NCBI GenBank assembly: GCA_963662155.1
Contig: OY759268.1
Location: 9,478,868 to 9,542,867, forward strand
DNA length: 64,000 nucleotides
Source of the DNA: Lamellibrachia columna
Taxonomy: Eukaryota; Annelida; Polychaeta; Sabellida; Siboglinidae
Direction of reading: 5' to 3'
Every line of letters starts with the position of its first letter. Positions within the stretch are counted from its first letter, which is position 1. A program made the translations under genes and the position numbers. Under the pieces are notes generated by a model. That model searched no databases and had not been told where the DNA came from. It saw only the letters and a program-made list of their open reading frames with translations. Below, in pieces: positions 40,177 to 64,000 of this stretch.

Positions 40177-41690
40177 GTTGCTCGCACGTAAATGACCCGC
40201 GAACGTGTTCTGCAGTTAAATTAAAGGCTCTAAATAAAATTTACTTGAGACTCCAATTCGTTGACGGAAGTTGGCTGAGGACGATAAATGTATCGCCACC
40301 TGTCGGAGTTGCTGCAAACTTAGATATATAAATTTATCCGACAGAGGGCGACAGCCATTCGCGCTAGCAAAGTGGGGAGCGTACATTTTAGTACATGCAC
40401 ACCTCCATAAACAACTGCATTTATTTATATAGAATCAGTGAGCGAGGCTTGGCACATGATGATATACTGCCTAAACAGCTGATCACAGTTAAGCTGGGAG
40501 GTAGCAGTGAGTTTAAAGATCGAGATCACCAGCTCTGTGAGGCGTCGTCGACAGGTTTTTCCTATCAATTTCCCTGCGTGGGATCTGTTACATCCAGTGC
40601 CGTGGCGTAACTAGAATCTCCCAAAGCCAATGCAAAGCCAAATGGGAGGCCAGGGGACAAGCACAAGGGCAAGGGAGGTGGCAAGGGGCGGACCAAGCTT
40701 AGTCACCATGCTACCATGTAGCGGCGCAACGAAAAAATACGGTAAACAAATAAAATATTTAAGCGAAAGGGGCAAGGCCCAACGTCAACGATAAAAAAAA
40801 CGCCATTGTTTGGGGAAGGCGGTGTTAGTTGAGCCATTTTTCATAATTTTTGTTATGTCTATGGCGCAATCATGTTCTGAAGTCAAAACTGTTTATACTC
40901 ACATAAACTATGATTATTAGTAGATCATTTTATACCAAGATACCTTACATATAATATGCATAGATAATTATATATAGCTGATTCAGATAGGGTTGGTAAG
41001 CTGGCTCAAATAATAGTTGGTGTGGGGCAAGTTGACATACAGTGTATACAGCGTATGTTGTGTAAATGCTTTATTTGTATAACTTACGTAGGGCTTGTAC
41101 CAACAATTCATAACAACTCAGCCAGCATATCTACCCAATGGGTACAATTAAGACGTCTCTTACAAGTCTACGCGCTTAATTAATAAGTAAATTAACACAT
41201 TTAATTATAATATACTTATAGGCCAATCGTAACCAGTGTAACAACTAACTACTAATATGTTGTATGAAAGACAGGCTAAGTGAGGTGAACGAAATTGGCG
41301 AAGTTGGCAGCAGGTGGTTCCGAACCCTGTCCATTTAACCGCGAAAGTCCGACGCCCTAAATGGGTACAATTGACGTAGCTACATCGCCCCACGAACACT
41401 TCGTGGCTGTGAAGCCAAACCTCGAGGACTCGGAAGGGAGCACGATGTCGAAGATATTACGTATGTTCCAATCTGTATTATACAATGGACGGGCACGAAC
41501 GACACCCCACACCTTCCTACCCATCATGCAGGTGGTCTGTGTCGTTGAGTAATCTAGAAGCGACCGTTTTATGATGTTGGAACTTGGGCCAACGAAGCAC
41601 TGGTGTCGAAGTTGGTATAAGGCATGCGTGTGCTTTCTCTCCGTGTTTGGCTGATTTTGAGATCCCACACTACAAGCTGATAGGAAGCAC
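40177..41690. other. Region upstream of ATG3, no gene seen
   Basis: Contains the presumed ATG3 5' UTR and promoter; no TATA box or other element assigned. 41278-41395 on the - strand has a tRNA-like text ('gggcgtcggacttt', 'ggttcggaacc'). Confidence 0.4.
41278..41395 (-). mobile_element. tRNA-like SINE head candidate
   Basis: Reverse strand: ggggcgatgtagctacgtca ... gggcgtcggactttcgcggt ... gggttcggaacc. Order fits A-arm, anticodon arm and B-box of a tRNA-derived element; not a functional tRNA. Confidence 0.35.
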
Positions 41691-41895
41691 CTGTAGGGTG
41701 ATGGTACCTGTAGGGTGACCTTAGCTGTAGGGTGACGGTACCTGTAGGGTGACAGTACCTGTAGGGTGACGGTAGCTGTAGGGTGATGGTACCTGTAGGC
41801 TGACGGCACCTGTAGGGTGACGGTACTTGTAGGGTGACGGTAGCTGTAGGGTGACGGTAGCTGTAGGGTGACGGTACCTGTAGGGTGACGGTACC
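41690..41895. repeat. 16-17 bp minisatellite, about 12 copies
   Basis: Unit ctgtagggtgacggtac. Confidence 0.95.
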
Positions 41896-42134
41896 TTTAT
41901 TCCATTTAAGTGTTAGTTCAGCAGAAAGCATAGCAAACTGTTGTCGTCATCTGAAGGCTTACCTTTTTACCCGCTTGCCGACCCATGGTCCTTTACGTAT
42001 TCTTCCATGTTATGACAACCGTAACATTGTATACCGAGTTAGAGATTTCCTAGTACTTTGGCTTTCAGCTCGGGTTCCAGGGATTTCTGAAGACGTAATC
42101 AACGTGCTCCTGTTGTATTGTACCTAAGTTCTTC

Positions 42135-42246
42135 GCACCCTATTGTCATGTATGACCTCACATCATTCTCTACGTTATGTCGACATTACCAGACATGTAT
42201 GACCTCACATCATTCTCTACGTTGTGTCGACATTACCAGACATGTA
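42135..42246. repeat. 54-bp tandem duplication
   Basis: atgacctcacatcattctct plus acgtt(a/g)tgtcgacattacca occurs twice. Confidence 0.9.
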
Positions 42247-42388
42247 GCTTTTTTTTAAATAGGACATGTGTTTTTAATATATGTCATACGTAAATACCAT
42301 TTAGTCGTTCACAAATTTCACAACTGTCCTCGCCATGTCAACCCCAGGTTGTGTGAGGGCTTGCTTGCATATGTGTGCGCGTTCGTGT

Positions 42389-42391
42389 GTG

Positions 42392-42439
<48 letters not shown>

Positions 42440-42442
42440 TGT
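42389..42442. repeat. (GTGC)n microsatellite
   Basis: Tail of the dispersed repeat copy that follows at 42443. Confidence 0.95.
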
Positions 42443-42600
42443 GTGCGTGCATTCCAGTCGAATACAAATATATGTTTTGATGTCGGTACAGACAGGAATA
42501 TTCTATTGTTGGTAACATCATCACTTCGACCAACACATATAAAGCCGGAGCTGCAGTTCACCTTTACACAGAGGAGGGCAGCAAAGGTCTCATTGGCATG
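42389..42600 (-). mobile_element. Dispersed SINE-like repeat ending in (GCAC)n
   Basis: Reverse strand: gtgttggtcgaagtgatgat-gttacc ... ccgacatcaa ... gttttcgactgg-aa-gcacgcac. A second copy in the other orientation lies at 48590-48765. Confidence 0.65.
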
Positions 42601-44220
42601 AGATACAGTTTCATTAGTTTTGACAACGGGTCGAACATATATCAGCGTACAACCGAAATCCGCAGTTCAGAATGTATCGATCTAGGTCTGCGTCGGTGGC
42701 CATGGCAAATGCAGAGAAGTGAAACTTAGCTGTTACGATACTTACATTATTTTGTTTACATAATTGGTAGCCATTTTGTTTTAGGACATAGTTTACAGGG
42801 TTGCTTAGACACCAGCTAGCTATCTGACATGCGTATAAGAAGCAATGCCTTTACTTCAGAAACCTCGCTTGATTTAAAGTACATTTGTAAAACATTGTGA
42901 GGTAACTTTACGTGCACTATATGAGTGTCCGAAATTACCACTGAAGCTTTATGCCGATGGGAAGCTATACGTGAGTTAATTCCTAAATCGCTACAGCAAA
43001 GTCAACAAAGCGCACAGAACCATATTGTGATTTCTGGCAATTTTCCCTTCAATTATCATTGAAATGCGACTGGTACGATCGGTTTATATTGCTAGGTTTC
43101 CTGTGTCAAGCGACTACGCAACTAGTCAACAAAATTTGAACACACGTTTAAAACACCTGTTCCATGTATAAGTCATCGAACGATGTTACGGATCTACTTC
43201 TTGTGTCCATCACACGATGTGTTGTCATATTTTGACGCGCGTTTTTGCCCTGTCCGTGACGGTGGCTGTAGATCTTCCGGTGTACACGGGTCATCCAGTA
43301 GCCTGCAGCAGACTCGGAGGAAGTGCGACGTCGGTTGAAGTTACTCGCAATCGCGCATAGATGTCTGTTTCTCGTCGTTATAGCGCCACTTTCTCACGAT
43401 ATTCTTCGCTTGGATGACTTCGATGCGAAGACTGTTTTGTCGAGCCACGTTTGGTCAGACCCAACTGCCAGGCATTCAGCTGGTCGTAATCATATTTTGA
43501 CCACAGCTGATGTATCTCGTATTCGTCTATTCCATACATCAAGTCTTGTGCTGCTGGGCGATGAGTTCGTCGGCTTTGTGTAGTTCAACAGGCTTTTCGT
43601 GACTTTAGTTGGTTGCAGCAGCTATTTGGTTGTGCAGTTGATGGTGTGTGCCACTTGTCGTGATTATTTCATGCGACTGGCAATAGACCGCCTTACTGAT
43701 AAGCAGCACGATTCACGAATAACAAACGAAACATTATTAAGACATTCTTCGCAATTCGGTAAACATCAAATGATTGAGATGGAAGGAGATTTTTGGAAGA
43801 CTCCATGGGAATGGTAGAGAGTTGGCATGTATTAGCTTGGCTCATGTCCCAAGAAAATACGAATGTAGCGAACATGCAATTACCCATTGTTTACACGCTA
43901 TACGTGCATTTAAAAATTAAAGTTAGACGCCGACCCGGAGTTGATGTGTTTCTCGCATGAATCATCATGCCCGCTCGGCTGTCCACCTACTTCACACCTG
44001 CCCGGCCTCATTGTCTTTTGTCGGCCGACAAAAATGTATTGTTTAGCCTATTTGGAACGTTATTAACATGCAATCAACACATGCAGTAAACACGTATTTG
44101 ATGTACGTTTGTATTGTATATGTCTATCACCAAGTTAGCTGATAATAACCATGCGCAGATACAAAATGATTACGTATTTGTCATAAAACATTTTGTTCGA
44201 GAAGTTCAACATACAAATTA
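42600..44220. other. Intergenic, no gene seen
   Basis: Open frames at 43323-43583 and 43599-43817 have no recognised motif. Confidence 0.35.
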
Positions 44221-44224
44221 TAAT

Positions 44225-45290
44225 CAAATGTTGTGTTAGTGGGGTCATAATCAGATGTTGTCTAAGTGGGGTCATAACCAGAAGTTGTCTAAGTGGGGTC
44301 ATAACCATATGTTGTCTAAGTGGGGTCATAACCAGATGTTGTTTAAGTGGGGTCATAACCAGATGTTGTCTAAGTGGAGTCATAACCAGATGTTGTCTAA
44401 GTGGAGTCATAACCAGATGTTGTCTAAGTGGGGTCATAACCAGATGTTGTTTAAGTGGGGTCATAACCAGATGTTGTGTAAGTGGGGTCATAACCATATG
44501 TTGTCTAAGTGGGGTCATAACCAGATGTTGTTTAAGTGGGGTCATAACCAGATGTTGTCTAAGTGGTTCATTACCAGAAGTTTTCTAAGTGGGGTCATAA
44601 CCAGATGTTGTGTAAGTGGGGTCATAATCAGATGTTGTCTAAGTGGGGTCATAACCAGAAGTTGTCTAAGTGGGGTCATAACCATATGTTGTCTAAGTGG
44701 GGTCATAACCATATGTTGTCTAAGTGGGGTCATAACCAGATGTTGTTTAAGTGGGGTCATAACCAGATGTTGTCTAAGTGGAGTCATAACCAGATGTTGT
44801 CTAAGTGGAGTCATAACCAGATGTTGTCTAAGTGGGGTCATAACCAGATGTTGTTTAAGTGGGGTCATAACCAGATGTTGTGTAAGTGGGGTCATAACCA
44901 TATGTTGTCTAAGTGGGGTCATAACCAGATGTTGTTTAAGTGGGGTCATAACCAGATGTTGTCTAAGTGGTTCATTACCAGAAGTTTTCTAAGTGGGGTC
45001 ATAACCAGATGTTGTCTAAGTGGGGTCATAACCAGATGTTGTGTAAGTGGGGTCATAACCAGAAGTTGTCTAAGTGGGGTCATAACCAGATGTTGTCTAA
45101 GTGGGGTCATAACCAGATGTTGTCAAAGTGGGGTCATAACCAGATGTTGTTTAAGTGGGGTCATAATCAGATGTTGTCTAAGTGGGGTCATAACCAGATG
45201 TTGTTTAAGTGGGGTCATAACCAGATGTTGTTTAAGTGGGGTCATAATCAGATGTTGTCTAAGTGGGGTCATAACGAGTATTTCGTAGGT
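44225..45290. repeat. 27-bp satellite with 404-bp higher-order repeat, about 39 copies
   Basis: Unit gtggggtcataaccagatgt plus tgtctaa. The divergent unit 'ttcattaccagaagttttct' appears at 44567 and 44971, and the variant order between is the same in both blocks. Confidence 0.96.
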
Positions 45291-46130
45291 CATTATCAGA
45301 CTAAGGCCAAACATATGTAATGTTTGTGAAAGTATTAATACATACAATTTTACCAAATAAATACTTTAATTTTTTTAATATCTGATACAATAAACCAACA
45401 ACACCTACTTTAGGCATACACGTAGTGGCTATGTGCCAGTTGTACGTTGTTCTTGTTATCGTGTTACCAAAAAGATACATGGCTGTATGCTCTTTCGTTG
45501 TCACCAGTATATTTACTCGCAATCAATTATTTGGAACGCGTTTCTTCTCTTCTTGCTTACAGCACGCACTTGGTATATCATATAATACACACTTAACGAG
45601 GTCAGTGTGCATCAGTTTTAAAATATTATATTATTAACACCGACGCAAATCTGCATTGGCGCTGTCAAATTTAAAAGTTGATTTTTGACCGACGGGACAC
45701 CCTGTGCGTTCGTGTGCACAGCTTGCCTACCTAATTGGGAGCAACCTCGATTCTGTAAGTCTAAGGCTCCAAGATATCCTGTATCATGTCTACCTTCGTT
45801 TCCACCCTACGACATCAACGTTTTGTTACTGAAGAACGCTGCAAAAACAGACCTACAGTAAATATAATCCTAAACAAAACTATCGCAACCTTAATCCTAA
45901 ATGTGAAATACTTCTGAGATTTCCCATCCACCGGCGTTCCGACAAAATCAGCTAATGTTCACTGTCCCGATCTCTAGGCGGTGGTGTTAATGCGCTGTCA
46001 ATCTTCCAGGTGGCGCAACGGTTCATTCCAGCAACGTAAGTATCATTCCTGAAAACAGACGTAATTTAGCGGTTAAGGTAAGACGGGTTTAAACACTAAT
46101 CACAGAGCTACCGTTCTGTTTTGTCATTCA
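45291..46130. other. Intergenic, no gene seen
   Basis: The missing last exon of the EF-hand gene might lie here or further down; I could not identify it. Confidence 0.35.
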
Positions 46131-46136
46131 TTTGTT

Positions 46137-46184
46137 CGTTCGTTCGTTCGTTCATTCATTCATTCATTCATTCATTCATTCATC
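46137..46184. repeat. (TTCG)n(TTCA)n microsatellite
   Basis: Tetranucleotide run. Confidence 0.95.
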
Positions 46185-46450
46185 CATTTGGGATTAATAT
46201 GTACAAAGTACCCTTGATCATTTACGTACAGGGATGACTTAAACAATGAGCATTGCGCGCCCATTTACATTGTGATCCCTTCATTTAAACAAACGATTTT
46301 AACTTGTAAAATCCACAGCAGGAAACCCCATATGCGAGATGGACAAGGTAGCCTCTGACTTATGATGAAACATTGTCTAAGATTGTTTGACTTATCGAAC
46401 ATGCGTCCCAATACGTCTTGTGCGTGCGTTTGCGCGACTGTCGTACTCAC

Positions 46451-46693
46451 CCGAGTACTGGATGTTGCCGTTCGGGTCAGGATGGTAGATGTCGAAGATC
46501 TTGTTAACCTCCTCCTCCGTTAGCACGTCTCCAACCCGCTGTAGCAAGTATCGCATCTCGTTATATCTCAGCCACCCCGACCCCTTTATGTCAAACAGTA
46601 CCCTGAAGATGACGCGCAGTTCGGCCTCCGACCCCTCCGTGCCCCACGGCTGGCGCGAGAGCAACGTCAGGAACTCGACAAAGGTCACGTACC
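46451..46693 (-). CDS. EF-hand-type gene exon 3
   Basis: Two bases complete Gly, then 80 codons to NGNIQYS plus one base; acceptor cttcggcag, donor gtgagt. A PDPNGNIQYS loop is the best-preserved EF-hand-like loop. Confidence 0.75.
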
Positions 46694-47221
46694 CTGCCGA
46701 AGATTGTTGCAGCGATTTAAAAATGTCAGTTGCAAACAGCGCATGCATGCATGCATGCATACATACATACATACATCCATCCATACATACATACATACAT
46801 ACATACATACATACATACATACGCTAGCTCGATTACTGTAAGGTTTTGGCTTTTTAATAATAATCTAGTTTCGCATCAGTTAAGAAAATTGTTCTGTTTA
46901 AGTGAAACCGACCCATCTTTGAAACGAGAGAGTGGAAATATATGTGAGTCCGCGCTATAACTCTTACAGAAAGTGTGTGTTGTAAGCAAGTCTTACCATT
47001 TCGGAAGGGACCATACGTGTTGACGATCTCTTCGCTGTATTCCTTCGACGGAAGCCGTCCAAGGGCTCTCATTGCCAGGGCCACATGCTTCACGTGAATA
47101 GTCATGTCGGCTCGCTCGTCAAACACCTTGAGCACCTCTCGAATCTCTGTAGCCACGAACGAAAATCCAAACGTGTTGCCACCAATCACGATGACGCTGC
47201 TAACATAGTTCGCACACACGC

Positions 47222-47254
<33 letters not shown>

Positions 47255-47940
47255 CACCCACGAACGAACGAACACGCACATGCACGCACGCATTCACGCA
47301 CACGCACGCACGCATGCACGCACACACGCACATACACTTATACTCTTTAAATACGTTGTGTTGATGATCGCTGCAAGTATTCCGTCGTGTTTGTTGGAGT
47401 GATGTGATGTGACGTGACGTGACGTGACGTGACGTGACGTGACGTGACGTGACGAGGTTTATAAGATAAGAAAAGACAAAGATGAAGTAACTGGACAAAT
47501 TTCTGTTTTGTTTGGCTCTCCAAAAAATATATTCAATGCTGAGATGTCATGCTGACATTTAACATATTCGTATATTTCATGATAATCTAACTATTGTCCA
47601 ATATTTTATAAAACCTAAGTTATACACATATTTTATAAAACCTAAGTTATACACATATTTTATATGCAGCGCTCATGCATGGTTACCATTACGGAATTAT
47701 TTTAATTTCAGAGAAATATATTCGAATGAATATGAATAAAACGAGTCCATTCACTGTGGAATTTTTCTTAATTATGTGGATTTTGCCCATCCCGATTACT
47801 TAACATTGGAACTGCAACGTGCACAATTTCCTTAACGTACCTTTGAGTTGTTCTTTCGTGAAAAGGTCCTGGTTAAAATGCGATTCATCAAGCAATTTTT
47901 TAACAACGATTGTTTCGTTTGATTTGGTTGACTTGGACAT
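46451..47940 (-). CDS. EF-hand-type (calmodulin-like) protein, three exons, last exon not found
   Basis: Exons 47841-47940 (ATG at 47938-47940, MSKSTKSNETIVVKKLL), 46997-47146 (IREVLKVFDERADMTIHVKH, then MRALGRLPSKEYSEEI) and 46451-46693 (GYVTFVEFLTLL, then FRVLFDIKGSGWLRYNEMRY and VNKIFDIYHPDPNGNIQYS). Joined phases agree: 164 residues, ending with one base of a codon before donor gtgagt at 46450. The VFD..., ALG..PS and F-D-G-G-I-Y patterns are those of paired EF-hands, but the calcium loops are degenerate (missing acidic ligands), as in axonemal EF-hand proteins of the EFCAB2/DRC8 type; that specific assignment is a guess. Only a short final exon should be missing, since the last helix of the fourth hand normally ends the protein. 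I could not place it below 46450. Confidence 0.72.
46741..46824. repeat. (ATGC)n(ATAC)n microsatellite
   Basis: Tetranucleotide run 45 bases upstream of the exon 3 acceptor of the EF-hand gene. Confidence 0.95.
46997..47146 (-). CDS. EF-hand-type gene exon 2
   Basis: Two bases complete Glu, then 49 codons to NTYGPFRN plus one base; acceptor ggctacag, donor gtaaga. Contains one calmodulin-like EF-hand pair half with a degenerate loop. Confidence 0.75.
47213..47332. repeat. (ACGC)n-rich microsatellite
   Basis: Imperfect run in intron 1 of the EF-hand gene. Confidence 0.93.
47402..47453. repeat. (GTGAC)n pentanucleotide, about ten copies
   Basis: gtgacgtgac repeated without error. Confidence 0.95.
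47841..47940 (-). CDS. EF-hand-type gene exon 1
   Basis: Start codon, 33 codons and one base, donor gtacgt. Basic, lysine-rich start and an amphipathic helix ending FTKEQLK. Confidence 0.7.
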
Positions 47941-48590
47941 GTTGTATGGTTCCGTTAACGTCCCCTTGCAAAAACATATTACTGCACATGCGCATTATTT
48001 CATAACGTTGTACATTACGTCACTTCATTACATCACTTCATTACGTCACTTCGTCAGTCATGAGCACCACCGATCGCGAATCTGCACGCGCTGTGCCAGT
48101 TTTCGATCAACGGTCAAATGTAGCCTACTGTCGTATTGCGCGAAGTGGTGATGTGCTGGCGTTCTACATTTTTTACAAGTCAACTGAACAAATAATACAC
48201 GTAGATATTCATGGGCGTATCCAGAATGTTTCGTTGGGGGGGAGGGGGCAAAATAAAACATGAAATGTTGAACGCCGGCCAACTTGTCAATCACCTCGTT
48301 AACGGTTGGGCAAGGGTTTCCTATGTAACACCCTACTTTCTGGGAACTATGTGGTACGATTGACGAAAATGAGGACGGATAGGTGGGAAGAAAGTGGCCG
48401 GGCGAATGTGCATGATGATTCACAAGAAACTTCACATCAACTCAGGGTCGGTGTCTGACTTTATTGTTCAGTGGGTAATTGCACGATACATTCGTATTTT
48501 CGTCGAACACGAGCTAAAGCTGAATACCGACGTTTTGCAGCAATGCTTCGTTGGTTCGTCACGTGATGTTGACACGATGGGTGGTGGTGT
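47941..48590. other. Region between EF-hand and mesothelin-like genes
   Basis: Holds the presumed EF-hand promoter ('cattacgtcacttc' repeats at 48010-48055, CRE-like TACGTCA words) and the end of the mesothelin-like gene. Confidence 0.4.
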
Positions 48591-48770
48591 GAAAGCAGTT
48601 CACATGTACTGGAGCACGCATGCCATGCAGATCGTGACCAGCGTGTATGTGTTGGTCGAAGTGATGATGTTACCTGCAACAAAACATTCTTTTGTGTACC
48701 AACATCAAGCATATGTAGTTATGTTCGATTGAAATACACGCGCTCACGCACGCAAGCAAGCACGGAACTT
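48590..48770 (+). mobile_element. Dispersed SINE-like repeat, second copy
   Basis: gtgttggtcgaagtgatgat, then gttacc, 'accaacatcaagcatatgta', 'gttcgattgaaatacacgcg' and a GCAC-type tail; inverted relative to 42389-42600. Confidence 0.65.
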
Positions 48771-48978
48771 ACTTTCGTCGACAGACTAATTAAGGACACG
48801 GAGCAGTACAAGGACTGCCAGACTGCATGATGGATAGAAAGGTGTGGTGTGCTACCAGTTATACTGCTAATGACCCATTTCTTAACGAGTCAGGGCCCGT
48901 ATTCTTACGAATTCAGAACGCAAGTTTTGTGCAAATCTGCAAGCTTGTACGTGTCAACACGGCCCTGACTAATTGATA

Positions 48979-63738
<14,760 letters not shown>

Positions 63739-64000
63739 CTGCAACGGAACCAAGAAACACATAACCACACTCTTTAGTCGGACGCTATATGTCAAGTACA
63801 ATGGATCCAAGAAATATATAACCACACTCTTCATTCCGACACTATCTCTCAGCTGCAACGGAACCAAGAAACATATAACCACCCTCTTCAGTCTGACACT
63901 ATCTTTCAGATGTAACGGAACCTAGAACATATAACCACACTTTTTATTCTCGCACTATCTTTCAGCTGCAACGGAACCAAGAAATATGTAACCACCCTCT

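Noticed and set aside
41357..41809. - strand open frame upstream of ATG3
   Set aside because: Half is a 16-17 bp minisatellite and the rest overlaps a tRNA-like repeat.
44193..45288. Long + and - frames
   Set aside because: 27-bp satellite, no coding features.

Overview
The window is animal nuclear DNA. It holds four intron-containing genes with GT-AG splice junctions, many dispersed transposon relics, and an exceptional load of minisatellites. Two genes are recognised without doubt by exon-by-exon reading: the C-terminal end of the sodium leak channel NALCN (+ strand, 12 exons, 1416-18043) and a complete nine-exon ATG3, the E2-like enzyme of autophagy (- strand, 40176 down to 25684). They are convergent. 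Two further - strand genes follow: a three-exon EF-hand-type (calmodulin-like) protein whose last exon was not found (47940-46451), and the 3' 13 exons of a large mesothelin/otoancorin/stereocilin-like superhelical protein (63738-48979) whose 5' end lies beyond the window. No RNA gene, CRISPR array or prokaryotic feature was found.

Layout: 1-18043 NALCN exons separated by introns filled with tandem arrays (53, 45, 24, 54, 85, 41, 20 and 27 bp units). 18044-25683 NALCN 3' region and the gap between the convergent genes, with a 52-bp array, a TIR element and a 2-kb satellite of 73-bp units. 25684-40176 ATG3, with a 4.5-kb insertion in its third intron that contains a defective CR1/jockey-type LINE inside CAGGG-type inverted ends. 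40177-46450 no recognised gene, including a 27-bp satellite with higher-order structure. 46451-47940 EF-hand gene. 48979-63738 mesothelin-like gene, with long GT, AT and AG microsatellites, a 565-bp inverted-repeat element and an RTE-like LINE relic in its introns.

The main observation is that many minisatellites are not random intronic DNA. Their units are copies of the adjacent exon edge together with its splice site. I see this at NALCN donors (1538, 9146) and a NALCN acceptor (4349), at three ATG3 acceptors or donors plus the ATG3 stop codon, and at one mesothelin-like acceptor. One ATG3 exon (33021-33131) has such arrays on both sides. The same process seems to have acted inside LINE coding sequence (three arrays) and at the end of a small transposon (the 85-bp satellite). 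I recall that minisatellites spanning exon/intron boundaries ('mirage' minisatellites) were described at an amphioxus locus. That memory is unchecked, but it makes a cephalochordate my first guess for the source. A lophotrochozoan or other marine invertebrate is not excluded.

The genes do not form a pathway: a resting-membrane leak channel, an autophagy conjugating enzyme, a calcium-binding-fold protein and a mesothelin-family protein are simply neighbours.
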